A DNA stretch of 64,000 bases from Rhynchosporium graminicola (GCA_900074885.1 FJUW01000012.1:930001-994000); one strand, 5' to 3'. Shown: positions 12,594-24,182, counted from the first letter of the stretch. Notes: a model not told the origin generated them from the sequence alone. Numbers and translations are program-made.

Positions 12594-15500
12594 ATGGCGC
12601 TAGTTACCGAGACGCGTCGTTATTCAGTTGACGAGCTGTTGAGTCTCAGAACTTCACTTTCGCGAGTTAGCTGCCTTGTCAAGAATATCAACAAACACCC
12701 CGAGATTGGTACGTCTTCAAAGCAACCCTCGCAATGGATCGTGCTTCCGCTAACCCCCCGCCAATCAGCTTCCATCTTCAGAATTCCCGAAGAAGCATTT
12801 CGACGACCTGAGCACTTCTCTTGCACCTCTGCTCATCTCGCCGACATCACAAATAGGCCTGCTGCGCGCCAACTTAGCAGAAAGAACCTCACCGAATCTT
12901 CCGAGCAAAGTGAAATCCGTTCCTTGGACAATTTCGGCAGAGTTCAAGATCCCCGTCAAGTCCACTGGAGTCTACGCAGACGCGACAACTCAGATCGTTC
13001 TTCGCAACCACACTCTGCACCAACTGGCTTTGCTGCGCAGCAATCGGAGAATTTTCAAAAGTTCTACAGAGCCGTTGTATCGCCATCTCACGTACGCGTC
13101 ACTGCTGGCGGCCGGATTGTCCCAAATACTCGATCTCCAGTCGCCCCATCTCCAGAGGGTAACGGTGACAAGATCGTACTCGATTCCAAGCCTCTTGGAT
13201 TATTTACTTGGGCTCAAGACGCTTCTCCAGCACATCCGCAGGTTCCTGGCGGTTTCTTGCCACTGTACAACTTTCCTCAACCACCACAACCCATGCCTGT
13301 TGACTTCCCAATCATGTCTGGACCACCTGCTGGTTTCTATGGTACTTGTCCGCCTGAGCATTACCCAAAGTCAGGTCTCGGTCCACAACTTCATTCTGTC
13401 AAGGCAGAGCCAATCAAGATTTCTCCACCGACACAGTTCGACCAGACCAAGCCTTTCACCTACAATGGCCAAATTGTCTATCCGATCCCCTATGGACTGC
13501 AGCCTCCTCCAAATGCTGTTCCTGTACCCATGGGTATGCTTGGAAACCCGAACGTGTTCCCTCAAGTTGCTCAACAACCAACAGGTGGTCTCATGCCTAC
13601 TGCGTTGCCTCTTCAATTCGCCAACCTGCTCAATCCAATGGCTTTCGCAGCTGCTCATCAGTCTTCATTGTTGGCTATGCCAAGCGGAGTACAAGGATCT
13701 GAGACTTACATGCCTTACATGCCTATGCATGGTCTCATTGCTTCGGACTACACCAAATCCCAGATTCAATTCCTCCAAAACCACTGCGACTATATTGGAA
13801 CTCTTCTGGTAAACGACAAACACAGAATCGACAAGGCACAACTAGAGCATCAACGTGCTGGGCTCCTTGGTCAGATTAATCACCTGAAAAGTATTCTTCA
13901 GGTTCATCTTCGTGGTGATGGTAGTGTTACAGGTACCAGCAACCAAGGCGATACGTCTGGTGGCTCATATGAAGAGTTTAAGCCTATGCGCTCTTCGTCT
14001 GGAAGCTTTCGAGCAGAAGCCGCCCCAGATGATGTTAGTAAAGGTGAGGACACTGTTACTACACGCTCTGACTTGCGACCCAAATCCAAGTTGACAATTG
14101 CCGCTGCTATGGCTCCTCCATTCCAACCACGCTCTCATACCACAGCTGTACCGGTCACCGAAACAACTGAGCCGAGGCACGCAATGCCCCTGTCGCGTTC
14201 AACGTCCGCGGTAGAGGATCCTGAACACGAGGAGACGCATGCTGAAATTGCAGCTCGATTGATGGCTTCATCTACTACAGATTGGCTTCGACCCGGCTTC
14301 AAATTCGGCGCTGAGAAAGGATATACTCCGATGCCAAGTCCTCACGAGTTCTCTCGTCGAGATCCGCAGTCTCAGCCCCCTAGAAGCTCTCAACGCTCAA
14401 GCATCTCTCATGGCCAAGTCCCTCACGTCAGTCAGCCGAACTACCCCGAGCCTTCGACTGAAACCATCCCCTACCTCGTCGGCACCCTTCCAGCTGGGAT
14501 CAGCTCTCAGATAGCCAGTCCTAACGATCTTGTCTACTCACGGCCCTTGACAGATGACGAAGTTCGTGCTCGATATTTATACTGGGGAAAGGCACCTCGA
14601 TCTGTTCAGAGTGGACTGCCCAAGTTTGATGGCAAGGACTTCTATCCGCCTTCTCCCATCAAAAAGGCTGCTAGTCTAGCTTCCGACAAGTCTCTTGAGA
14701 CACAGGTATCCAAGGAGCCGAGCGAGAAATTGTATCCATACCGCCTCCCTTCTAATGATATTGCCTACTTGAAGCCCATGCCCCAGCCAATCTTTACGGA
14801 CGCCATGAGCAGAGAAACCTTGCAGCAGCCATCCTCGTCTTCTGGTCAAGGTCTACAAAATTGGGGACCTCATGATGTATCCTACAGTCGTGGTCAAGGC
14901 TTCAGTGTAAAGGAAAATGTGGCTCCATCTGAGCTTGATTTTTCAAAGCTATTCATGGAGAAGGGATGCCCCGGTTATCGATCACCATCCCCAAAGCCAT
15001 CAACTGTGCGATTCAATGCAGAGCAAGATGATGCACCAGTAACCCCCCAAAACGCCACTTTCTTCGACGAGGCTGAGGATGATGTCGATGACGCTAAATC
15101 TGACGACTCCTGGCAACCAGCTGGTAATAATGGCCAACGCCACAAGAGCGAGGAGAGCGTCAACAGCGTTAATTCCGCCACGAGTAGTTCGGAAGAGACT
15201 AACTCCACTGTTGAGATCAAATTGTCTGCTGGCGCTAATGGGGATCGCTTCTCCTCAGTGCCCAACAAGTCGTTTGACGAACGTGTTGAGAATTTCAAGA
15301 GGTATGTTCCAATAACTCAATCAACGAAATGCAATGCTGACTATAGAAGTTCTGATGAGCAGACCATGTTCCTTCAAAAGATGCTCAGGAACGAGGGTCG
15401 GGCTAGCACTCCTTCTTCAGGCACCATTTCATCTGCCACTGCTCAAGGATACTTGCCTCAGTACCGCGGATCTGCTGCCGCATCTCTCGCTCCAGCTGAG

Positions 15501-15737
15501 TATGTTCCTTATAAGTCAGCCTCATCCACAGCCACCAGTTCACAGTCTGATAATCGACCACTTGGCCAAGGCAAAAACGATCGTCATGGCAATCCTGCTC
15601 CAGATTCCATGAGCGCGACTGAATACCTGCGATATGTCAGCGCAAAGGCCTATGAGACCGAGAAGAGTACCATCGACAGAGGATGGAACCCCAACACCAC
15701 GGCTTTTGGACCTGTCCTTGCTGGAGAAGAGTGGTAA
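12594..15737 (+). CDS. Large disordered fungal protein with candidate eIF4E-binding motif (1,012 aa)
   Basis: Three exons are inferred: 12594-12708, 12769-15301 and 15347-15737. Their introns of 60 and 45 bp are multiples of three without stops, so the gene also reads as one unspliced frame. The start at 12594 puts YSVDELL at residues 10-16, an exact match to the eIF4E-binding pattern Y-x4-L-hydrophobic. It is followed by LRTS, like the N-termini of 4E-T/Cup-type translation repressors. The rest is rich in Pro, Ser, Gln and Met. One predicted helical stretch lies near residues 364-420 (YTKSQIQFLQNHCDYIGTLL, then HQRAGLLGQINHLKSIL). An acidic patch FDEAEDDVDDAKSDDSW lies late, and the tail reads SATEYLRYVSAKAYE. 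A cytoplasmic translational regulator is inferred from the motif only; no catalytic domain is visible. Confidence 0.8.
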   Translation: MALVTETRRYSVDELLSLRTSLSRVSCLVKNINKHPEIGTSSKQPSQWIVLPLTPRQSASIFRIPEEAFRRPEHFSCTSAHLADITNRPAARQLSRKNLTESSEQSEIRSLDNFGRVQDPRQVHWSLRRRDNSDRSSQPHSAPTGFAAQQSENFQKFYRAVVSPSHVRVTAGGRIVPNTRSPVAPSPEGNGDKIVLDSKPLGLFTWAQDASPAHPQVPGGFLPLYNFPQPPQPMPVDFPIMSGPPAGFYGTCPPEHYPKSGLGPQLHSVKAEPIKISPPTQFDQTKPFTYNGQIVYPIPYGLQPPPNAVPVPMGMLGNPNVFPQVAQQPTGGLMPTALPLQFANLLNPMAFAAAHQSSLLAMPSGVQGSETYMPYMPMHGLIASDYTKSQIQFLQNHCDYIGTLLVNDKHRIDKAQLEHQRAGLLGQINHLKSILQVHLRGDGSVTGTSNQGDTSGGSYEEFKPMRSSSGSFRAEAAPDDVSKGEDTVTTRSDLRPKSKLTIAAAMAPPFQPRSHTTAVPVTETTEPRHAMPLSRSTSAVEDPEHEETHAEIAARLMASSTTDWLRPGFKFGAEKGYTPMPSPHEFSRRDPQSQPPRSSQRSSISHGQVPHVSQPNYPEPSTETIPYLVGTLPAGISSQIASPNDLVYSRPLTDDEVRARYLYWGKAPRSVQSGLPKFDGKDFYPPSPIKKAASLASDKSLETQVSKEPSEKLYPYRLPSNDIAYLKPMPQPIFTDAMSRETLQQPSSSSGQGLQNWGPHDVSYSRGQGFSVKENVAPSELDFSKLFMEKGCPGYRSPSPKPSTVRFNAEQDDAPVTPQNATFFDEAEDDVDDAKSDDSWQPAGNNGQRHKSEESVNSVNSATSSSEETNSTVEIKLSAGANGDRFSSVPNKSFDERVENFKRYVPITQSTKCNADYRSSDEQTMFLQKMLRNEGRASTPSSGTISSATAQGYLPQYRGSAAASLAPAEYVPYKSASSTATSSQSDNRPLGQGKNDRHGNPAPDSMSATEYLRYVSAKAYETEKSTIDRGWNPNTTAFGPVLAGEEW

Positions 15738-18270
15738 TCGCCAACACCCTCATTCGAATCTCTTCTTTGAAACTTCTTTCGTCTTTGAAACTTCTCGATT
15801 ACTCCTTGGCTGCTTCGTGGTTCGATATCTTCTCGGTCTCTGACTATTTCGATCAGATTATTGTAAAAATAGTTAGATGATCCTGCTCAGCGATGTTCCG
15901 GAGCTGTGGTGCTAGGTGTCGCAATCCTGGTCGCTGGATTTGTCGCATTCAGTCATCATTTCTTCTCCTTGGACCTTGTCCCCAAGGAGGTCTCATCTCA
16001 TACGAGTCTTCGGTAGATGTATCGTTTGCATGGCTACATCGATATTGCACCTTTTCGTTTTCCCGGTATGATAGTGGGTTGCTGTATAGATATTTGATTA
16101 TGAATTGATGGACTAGTGGTGGCCACGATAGGGGAAGTATGAAATACTGCTATTGGTCATCCTTTTGCGATTCTAGTGATCGAGGTAATAATCATATGGA
16201 GAGGACAGATCGCCGGTCATAAGAATAGTCAAGCATAGGTCAAGGTCAATTCATAAAATTAAAATTGCTGGCTTTGTGAGTCTAGAGTGAGATGTCCCGA
16301 GTCAAAGCCTGCTTCCGAGGAGTCTTCCGAAGTACTGAGATTGACGTCTGTTACATCACTAGCTCGAACTGTGCCCGAAAAAGGCAAGATGCTTTTATGT
16401 TTAGGTGAATAGCCCCATGAACTACCCTTTCTTTGTTGTGACTTGCTCCCTTGTTATAACGGGCCGCGAAAGTGGTGTAGTGACAGTTAGTGGTGGTAGC
16501 AAGAATTGTTCTAGAAGGGAAGGAGGAGGACTGATTCCTCTTGGCATTGGGAAGGAGTACAGGAGCTGGTAGTCTGTCTCGCAAAGTCTCAATAATCGTG
16601 GGATCGGGACTATTGCTTAGCATCAGGTCTAATACAAACTTATACGTATATTTTTATTATTATATTGAGTTCCTGTTGATTTCTCGCGTTCGGTAAACTG
16701 TGATTGGTTGACTGAGTAAGTTCGGTTGAAGAAGGTTCAGTCTGCGAATCGGAAGGACGAAGTTACCTTATCTGGGTGGTAGGAGGTTTGATTGAGTGGT
16801 ACTGTAGGTAGGATTGTGCATACGAGCTACCCTGGACAGTACACACAAATCCGCCAAGCGGGGAGGATGGGGGTGTGGGTTGACTGGTGCGGAGTTTCCG
16901 CTATGTTGGGATGGGATGAATGTGGTACTGTAAGGTGATTTTGAAGAAAAGAGGAATATTCCTCTTCGGGTCATGTTGTTTTGCTTTGGGTGTTTTGGAG
17001 AATGAGGGTGATGACTCCCTCCCTTACCAGGTAGGTAATTAATCTTCTATATAATACTCGAGGCCCGACTTACGAAAGGCTTGAAGTCACAGTAGGTGCA
17101 GAACATGTGAAAAGTCATAGTGTTTTTCGGGGTTCAGATTGAGGTTGTCGGTGCGAACGAATGAATGAGGTTTGAGCGGCGCGAAAGGCGGTTTGAGTTG
17201 AGAGCCATGTATATTTCCTAAGAATCAAAGCACGCAGGTCAATAGATTCTGATTTCTTGCAATTTCTCTTTGAGGCAGGATCTAGACTTCCATCGAAGGC
17301 ACGATGAGATGAAACTATTGAAGAGGGGCTGAGCTACCGGTATTGGCACTGCATGGCGGTAATAGGGCATTGCGATTATTACGCATCCGGAGACGGCTCT
17401 TATGAATCTACAATAGTTGTGAGTGTGATAGTGAACTTACCAAGGAGTTTTGATAATCAGTTCCTGTCTCGCTGTTGCTCAAGTTTCTTGATTCTATTGG
17501 CCTTTCAGAAACTGGACTCAGCTTGTCTCATATGCATCCTCATGCTCATCCTGCACTCCGTAGAATATCCTCTTTGAGGATTCTCTTCCAGCAACCAATG
17601 AAATAAGCAAATGCTCTCTTTGCCTTCTGCACCTAGAACATGATTGACTTTGACCCCGCGGTCAAGATGCATACTCTCTGTGTGGCAGCAGCAACCCGTA
17701 GTGGCCAGGCCGTCGGAGCGCTCTGATTCGAGCCATTCAGGCGTCGCCCGTAGGCCCGTTATTGTACAGTGCAGTGCAAGTGCAGTGCAGCTTCCACATT
17801 GATACAATACAATAATCCGCCCCGAGATGCAGGCCTGGAGCGCGGAGTAAATATTATACGATAGGCGATTGACCAACACCAAAGTGTCCTGTCCTGTCCT
17901 CCCACTCTGCTTTCAAGTCTCCGAATAGCATCATCGTGTTTGCACACTTCTCTGCTGTGATTACTCTCACTTCATCTACCGATACGCGGCCTTCTGAGTT
18001 CAGATGGCCTGCTAGCAAGTAACATTTTGCGCCACGCAGCTCTGCCCGAAACCAGCGCCACTCACTAGGCGGAGGAACAACATCGGCATTGACCTTGATT
18101 GATAAGTACTGTAACTGCTAGGCACGGGCCAACTGTACGGCATCACGACAGGACAAGACGACGTCGTTATCCACCATCCACCGACCGTCTCTCCTTCCAA
18201 ACTCTCTGTTCGACCGCCACTCGTTGAGTACCGTATAGCAGCTGTCGTTAAAGCTGCTGCGATTACTCTG
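15738..18270. other. Intergenic region
   Basis: It holds the 3' UTR of the preceding gene, with a small inverted repeat tccttgg...ccaagga at 15967-15989, and a long promoter for the downstream kinase. Short frames at 16351-16623 and 17505-17882 (minus) show nothing recognisable. Repeated gtgcag blocks lie at 17766-17791. Confidence 0.4.
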
Positions 18271-20346
18271 ATGACTGCGCTATTTCACGGTTCGTCCCCA
18301 ACTACCTCGCCCAACGAGAAACGAGGCTTCTCCGGCATCTCGATGTCGTCCAACAAGCACACCAACGGCCACAGCCCGTTCCCGCAGAAGCTGAAGAACT
18401 TCTTTCGGATCAATAGCCTGGGTAACAGTGACGAGAAGAAGGATGGATCAGGAAAGTCGGAGAGCAAGAGCTCGTTCCGGCAGTCCAAGTTCTTTCCCGG
18501 TTCAGGTCGTAATCGATCCCAGACCGTAGCCAGCGAGGGCAATGCCTTGGATGATGGAGTCAGTCCAACTGCTCATGCCAATCCATACTTCGCACATCAG
18601 GGGCCTCCTGCGTTACGACACCACAATGAAGGTTCGGTTCCTCCGAGTCCACCTGATACACCGACCTTTAAAGTTGATGCCGTCTCAGGTGCCAATGATC
18701 AGGCTACAGCTGCTGGAAAGGAGGAGCTGGCGAGGAAATTGAGGAGGGTAGCCAGTGCTCCTAATGCACAAGGGCTCTTCTCGAAAGGTAATGGAAATGC
18801 AAGCGGTGATAGGCCTGCCACAGCTGAGCTTGGTAAGGAGCCATTGGCGCATAATGCCAGTACTAGTATGCTTTCCCTGGTGGAACCCAAGACGGATGGA
18901 TCAAATCTTGGTGCGCAAGAACAAGACAGCCTAGGAGCTCTACAACCACCCAATATGCGAAATGCACTAGCCTTCAGGAGGACATACAGTTCCAATTCTA
19001 TCAAAGTACGGAATGTAGAAGTCGGTCCTGGGAGTTTTGACAAGATCAAGTTGATTGGGAAAGGAGATGTAGGAAAGGTGTATCTGGTACGAGAGAAGAA
19101 GAGCAGCAGGTTGTATGCTATGAAGGGTGTGTACCACAAGTTTTTGAGGTGGATATGGCTGACAAGTTGCAGTATTGAGTAAGAAGGAGATGATCAAGCG
19201 GAATAAAATCAAGAGAGCTTTGGCAGAGCAAGAGATTTTGGCTACGAGCAACCACCCGTTTATCGTCACCCTATACCACTCTTTCCAATCGGAGGACCAT
19301 CTATATCTATGTATGGAGTATTGCAGCGGTGGAGAGTTCTTCCGAGCCCTGCAGACCCGCCCAGGCAAGTGCATACCTGAAGACGATGCTAGATTTTATG
19401 CCGCGGAGGTTATAGCAGCTTTGGAGTATCTACATCTGATGGGATTCATCTACAGAGATTTAAAGCCAGAGAGTAAGTCTCCCCATTCTTGGACCTACGA
19501 CTAGCTAATTGTATCAGATATCCTGCTTCATCAGTCAGGGCACATCATGTTGTCAGATTTTGATCTTTCAAAGCAGTCCGACCCTGGTGGAAAGCCAACC
19601 ATGATTCTTGGCCGGAATGGTGCGAACGTCAACTCCCTACCAGCGATTGATACAAAGTCCTGCATAAACAATTTCCGGACGAATTCATTTGTTGGAACTG
19701 AAGAGTATATTGCGCCCGAGGTCATCAAAGGTTGCGGACATACCAGTGCAGTAGATTGGTGGACTTTGGGTATATTGATCTACGAGATGTTGTACGGAAC
19801 AACCCCTTTCAAGGGAAAGAACCGCAATGCGACATTTGCGAATATCTTGAGAGATGATGTCCCATTCCCAGAACATTCCGGAATTGCGCCAACATCCAAG
19901 TAAGTTCTAGCAACTGTCATCTGGAAGGTGTTTGCTAATACATTGGCAGCTTATGTAAATCTTTGATCAGGAAGCTTTTGATCAAGGATGAAAATCGCAG
20001 ACTCGGTGCTCGAGCTGGAGCCTCTGATGTCAAGACTCATCCCTTCTTCCGTACCACCCAGTGGGCTCTCATCAGACACATGAAGCCACCGATGATCCCA
20101 AATCAGGGACGAGGCATTGATACTATCAATTTCCGGAATGTGAAGGAGAGTGAAAGTGTTGATATCAGTGGCGGAAGAGCAATGATACCCGTACCTAAAG
20201 GAGTACCTCTCGATTCTGGCTTGGCGACACCGGGCGGTGAAGTCTTGGATCCATTTGAGGAGTTCAATTCCGTCACGTTACATCATGACGGAGATGACCA
20301 CCAAACTGAGGATCTGAACAATGGGCGATACGATGGCGTACGCTAA
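18271..20346 (+). CDS. AGC-family serine/threonine kinase, NRC-2 / Fpk1 (flippase kinase) type
   Basis: Four exons (18271-19126, 19173-19472, 19518-19899, 19950-20346) give 644 residues. The first 255 are Ser-rich and disordered. The catalytic domain starts near residue 256 ([17 protein letters not shown]), with the ATP lysine in YAMKVL (about 285), the catalytic loop [12 protein letters not shown] (about 380), DFD in place of DFG (LSDFDLSKQ, about 399), a long activation-loop insert ([10 protein letters not shown]...) and [10 protein letters not shown] (about 446). DFD and the insert are hallmarks of the plant AGC-VIII / fungal NRC-2, Kin82 and Fpk1 group. In yeast that group phosphorylates lipid flippases; in Neurospora nrc-2 it represses premature conidiation. 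All four junctions are phase-consistent, and intron 3 holds a GCTAATAC branch region. Regulation by a PDK1-type kinase is likely but not shown here. Confidence 0.95.
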
Positions 20347-21458
20347 ATCGTGTTTCACGATGTCACCAGAGAAGTTTCTGTTTGTGTAAAGAGCGTACAT
20401 TGCTTTGTGCGAGACGTGCGGGAAAAGTTGCTTGCTTACTCTGTGGCGCGTGTGCGTGTGCAATTGAAAGTTGCCTATGAAAGAGGGAACCCATCGCCCG
20501 TTTCAGCTTGAGCATCCACGAGATGACTAACTGCTTTGCATCGATGCATCGAACCGGGCGTGAACGACGGCGTGGAAGGGTGTTTTCGGAAAAACATTTT
20601 GATATCGGACTGTTTTTTTCTCTGAATACGTTTCAAAGGAGACGAGAGATAAGATGAGCTGAACAGCGAAATTCTCAGAGCAGCGTAGAGCATAGAGAGA
20701 CATCTGTGAACACGAACGAGGGGTGGATTGCTGGCTGGCTGGCTGGCACACCTCTCAGCGCATCACGACGCAACAATACACAACGTTTGCATGACATGCA
20801 TCATCAATTGAATGACCGATCGAATGATCAGGGCAAGACTTTCCTTTTCATCTTCTTTTGGCAGGGATTGACTCCCCTAATGCATTTGTACATATGGCTC
20901 TCCATTGCTTTTGAAATTGGGAGCGAGGAAGGAGAACAATGTCACTTATTTGCTGCGCTTGGGATTGGGTGGTGTGCCGGAACGGATGGGACAATGGAAA
21001 ACAACCGAATCAATGAATGATCAATTAGCTTTTATCGAATTTGAGATGGGACGTGATATGGTCTCATTTTCTGACGTTGATTGTGTGACTGCTTACTTCT
21101 CTGCTGTGGTGCCTAGTTCATTGCAGAAAGAAATGTTTTGCGACTGGTGAGTGAGGAAAAACGGCCTTGATAGAGAAGGAACTCCGTCTCCATGATAGGG
21201 AGGATTAGGAGGGGGTAGGTTCATAGGTAGGTATGAAGGATCGGTACAGTAGGCAAGTGGGTAAGTTTTTTAAGAATGTTGGTATTTCTATCATGGCTAT
21301 AGCGCTTGCTCCGTACCTGATAGATACGGAATAATCGGTTCCCAAGTGAGGCTTTAGTATTCACCTACCTACCTTAGTATCTACTTAATTGATCGATCTA
21401 TTTGGCTCGTCTCAATCACTTTTTGAATGATTCCTGCCTGCGCTCTGGTGTTAGGATC

Positions 21459-21480
21459 AGGATAGGATAGGATAGGATAG
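21459..21480. repeat. (AGGAT)n microsatellite
   Basis: Four uninterrupted copies of the pentamer AGGAT, preceded by a degenerate copy. Confidence 0.85.
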
Positions 21481-22855
21481 AAGGCTTGGTAGGGGTTAGA
21501 ATTCGTTGCTTGGGATCCTTAGAGAGGCGTTATCTTTACTTGCTTGCTTCAGGGGTGGAACGGGTAGGTGGTGAGGACGAACGGAACAAGGGACCGTACC
21601 TGGTGCTTCTATCAAGGTAAACTGGAGTTGTTTGTGCAATTGTTTGGGGGAGGCAGATCATGGTTTTCCTCATGCCTGGCAGGGTGGGGGATGCTAGCTA
21701 GTGATCCCTAGCTTAGTTGGGAAATAGTGATGGTATCCGGGAGATTTCGGGAAGATATTATGGTTATTGTGGAGCTTGATAGGGGTGCACTGGGAAATTA
21801 TGTGTTGCGCAAGGAAACTAGCTTGAGAGATTCTGAGAGGATTGACTGACCGGCTTCTTGTTTCAAGAGTGACGAGACAGGGATACCCGTCTTAGTTTCC
21901 AGATGACGGGTTGAGGTTATCTTTGATACGATTTTACGGATGCTACAGGGTGGGTAGAAAATGTCTACTTACTGATCCAGATGAGGGATGTGAGTTCGCG
22001 GTAGTGGTGTGGACTACAATATCCGTACTATGCTGTATGTCTTAAATAATCGGATCTAGCTGAATAAGATGGCTAGTAGTTCGATGCATACATAGTATAG
22101 ATTTTTGTTAAAGATATGTCTCAAGAACGAATTTCAACTGTCCAACTCGAGTACCGGAATTCCATCAACGTACTTCACTAGATATGAGAGCTCATATCAA
22201 AACGCGAACCATGTCATCATCGGAAAATCTTCTTGATGACTCGGCTTTGAGACGGCTTTGAGTATCGATTTTATGATAGGTAAGGTAGTATTGCCACACT
22301 TTGTACGTTGACAGGAGTGCCTGTCCTGAGTACATTTTTATTTACTGCCTAACAGTCATCAAGATAGGATGCTCAGATCTTCTTCCTCCGAGGGATCGAT
22401 CAATCGGGGAATCCCAGGAGAGGAACGATGAAATGCGGATCGTGGTGATGTCAACAAAGGAGCTCGATCCCTGTTTCGAAGCGAAAAGTCAAATACTAGC
22501 GAACAAAGACAAAAATACAACCATGGCATAGACAAGTGGTAATAGATCCCCATGAAGTTATTTGTATAATTTTCAAGCAGAATTTTGTTCGTTTGACGAG
22601 TACGGGAATAGTCTCGGCATACCGGGATCTACAATGGTCGAATGATTGAGATAGATAGACATGGTCCAGTCGCTGTTGCCATTTTAGGTTTGGTCCCTCG
22701 GCTACGATCAGACTAATGGAAGGTCCTCGTAACGTCGTGCCTTCCTCACAGCTATCTCACAATAGATGAATTCGTGCTTACACAGCAGAATAGCAATTGA
22801 TACACATTATTTATTTTCTGTATCATTGATAACATAACGGTGAACTTACTGTTTT

Positions 22856-22877
22856 GTTCTTCACCGCGGTGAAGAAC
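22856..22877. repeat. Perfect 22-bp palindrome
   Basis: The sequence GTTCT-TCACCGCGGTGA-AGAAC is its own reverse complement with no spacer, centred on the SacII-like CCGCGG. It lies about 260 bp beyond the stop codon of the bHLH gene. It may be a dimeric protein-binding site or a cruciform; its function is unknown. Confidence 0.8.
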
Positions 22878-23132
22878 TCCAATTTCCCCCACTGGAAAAA
22901 AAAAAATCCCACCCATTTTGTCACATATATGGAATAACTGTTGTCGTATTCCACGACTCCTAAATCACTTTTCGTTCTCATCCTCAATACCAAACCCAAG
23001 GTCAAGACTTCGTTTGCTTTGAGCTTCGTCTCCTCCCTGCCGATCCAGAAACGATTTTCGGTTTCGGTGGAATTTGCTGGAAATCTATCAAGCTGATTAG
23101 CTTTGGAGACCCGACTCGCTGATGGCATAAGA

Positions 23133-24182
23133 TCACATACCCGATTGAATGCTTTCAAGTGTTTCTCTTCTCGTCGAAATCGGCCTGCTTATCATTTCCA
23201 TGCTATTTCCGTTCAGGCTTCCACTCATGGCCAGTTTCTCAAATGCTCCCACGCGTGTCTTCAGAGTATCTACCTCGCTGCCAAGTCTCTGCGTGGTCTT
23301 CTCAAGATGTTGGATGTATTCGAGTGCTCTCATGAGGATAGCTGCTTTTCCGTATTTCTGCCCACATCTGCCATCGCCTTCGCCGTCTGATTCTTCTTCG
23401 CCGCCATTGCTACTTGGCCCGCAGAGTGAGGGTACACCTTCACGGAGAGATTCGATCTTTGCGTTCAGGTTTGTTCGGTACCTCTTCTCGATGGCGTTGT
23501 GACCTCGTTTCTTCGATTGGCCAACAGCATTGCTTGGTTGTTCTCCTAGATCAATTGATTTGCGTTTGTTGTTCTTGCGTGTGCGGACTTCTGGCTCTGG
23601 CTCTGGAGATGGGGAGACTGATTCGTGGGATTCCGTTGGCGATACAGGTACGGAGTCGATCTTGACTCTTGGAAGTGCGTGGTAAGGCATTGCGATCTCT
23701 TGCAGGTTTCTTTCCTCGGCTTCACTGAGGGAGGAGAACCCACGGTACAATCTGCGATTGTCTAGTTGCTGATTTTGTGTTGTACATGACGCGAGGTAAA
23801 GAGGCGAGACGAGTTGCTGGGTCATCGAGCTCACTGAAGTTCGTGGCGTATCTTCGAACTCGAACGGAGCTCCTACCAACGGGAACTCTGATGCAGCAGT
23901 GTATGATGCCGACATCATATCAATGCCTGAAGACTCGAGGCCCATGGCCCAGGTGTCTGGAGAGGAGACATTGCTGTCCATATTTCCGGCGTTTCCCGTC
24001 GAGAAAGGCTGGAGATCTGTTGTCGAATTTTCCCATTTCATCCAATCATCGAATTCGTCTAGCTCAAGGCCTACATTAAAAGCCTTGTCCAAGACATTGG
24101 TGTTCGAGTTTATGAGACCTCTTGGAGTAATGATGATGCTGTCATTTTCGGCTTGGTGGAAGCTCAGGCTTCTTGAAGGCAT
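23133..24182 (-). CDS. SREBP-type bHLH transcription factor without membrane domain
   Basis: A single long exon encodes 349 residues. The N-terminal 190 residues are acidic and Ser-rich with a FDDWMKWEN stretch, probably an activation region. The bHLH domain is at about 222-300. Its basic region KKRGHNAIEKRYR carries the Tyr that marks SREBP-type factors and allows sterol-response-element as well as E-box binding. A loop insert SNGGEEESDGEGDG is followed by helix 2 with KYGKAAILMRALEYIQHLE and a short leucine zipper. No transmembrane segments follow, so unlike SREBP/SrbA it would not be membrane-tethered. It is closer in layout to the soluble hypoxia/sterol regulator SrbB or Sah-2-like factors. 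The last codons TCGGGTATGTGA contain a donor-like GTATGT. Splicing to the CAG near 23089 would change only the last residues. Confidence 0.9.
   Translation of the reverse strand: MPSRSLSFHQAENDSIIITPRGLINSNTNVLDKAFNVGLELDEFDDWMKWENSTTDLQPFSTGNAGNMDSNVSSPDTWAMGLESSGIDMMSASYTAASEFPLVGAPFEFEDTPRTSVSSMTQQLVSPLYLASCTTQNQQLDNRRLYRGFSSLSEAEERNLQEIAMPYHALPRVKIDSVPVSPTESHESVSPSPEPEPEVRTRKNNKRKSIDLGEQPSNAVGQSKKRGHNAIEKRYRTNLNAKIESLREGVPSLCGPSSNGGEEESDGEGDGRCGQKYGKAAILMRALEYIQHLEKTTQRLGSEVDTLKTRVGAFEKLAMSGSLNGNSMEMISRPISTRRETLESIQSGM

Larger units (their letters stand above)
20347..23132. other. Long intergenic region between convergent genes
   Basis: It contains no supported gene. It holds a (GATAG)n stretch at 21459-21480 and a perfect 22-bp palindrome at 22856-22877. 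The frames at 20706-21020 and 22823-23158 look random. Confidence 0.4.

Noticed and set aside
12910..13812. 300-codon second frame inside the 1,012-aa gene
   Set aside because: It lacks any domain and lies wholly within a coherent coding frame; its Leu/Ser/His-rich composition is that of an off-frame shadow.
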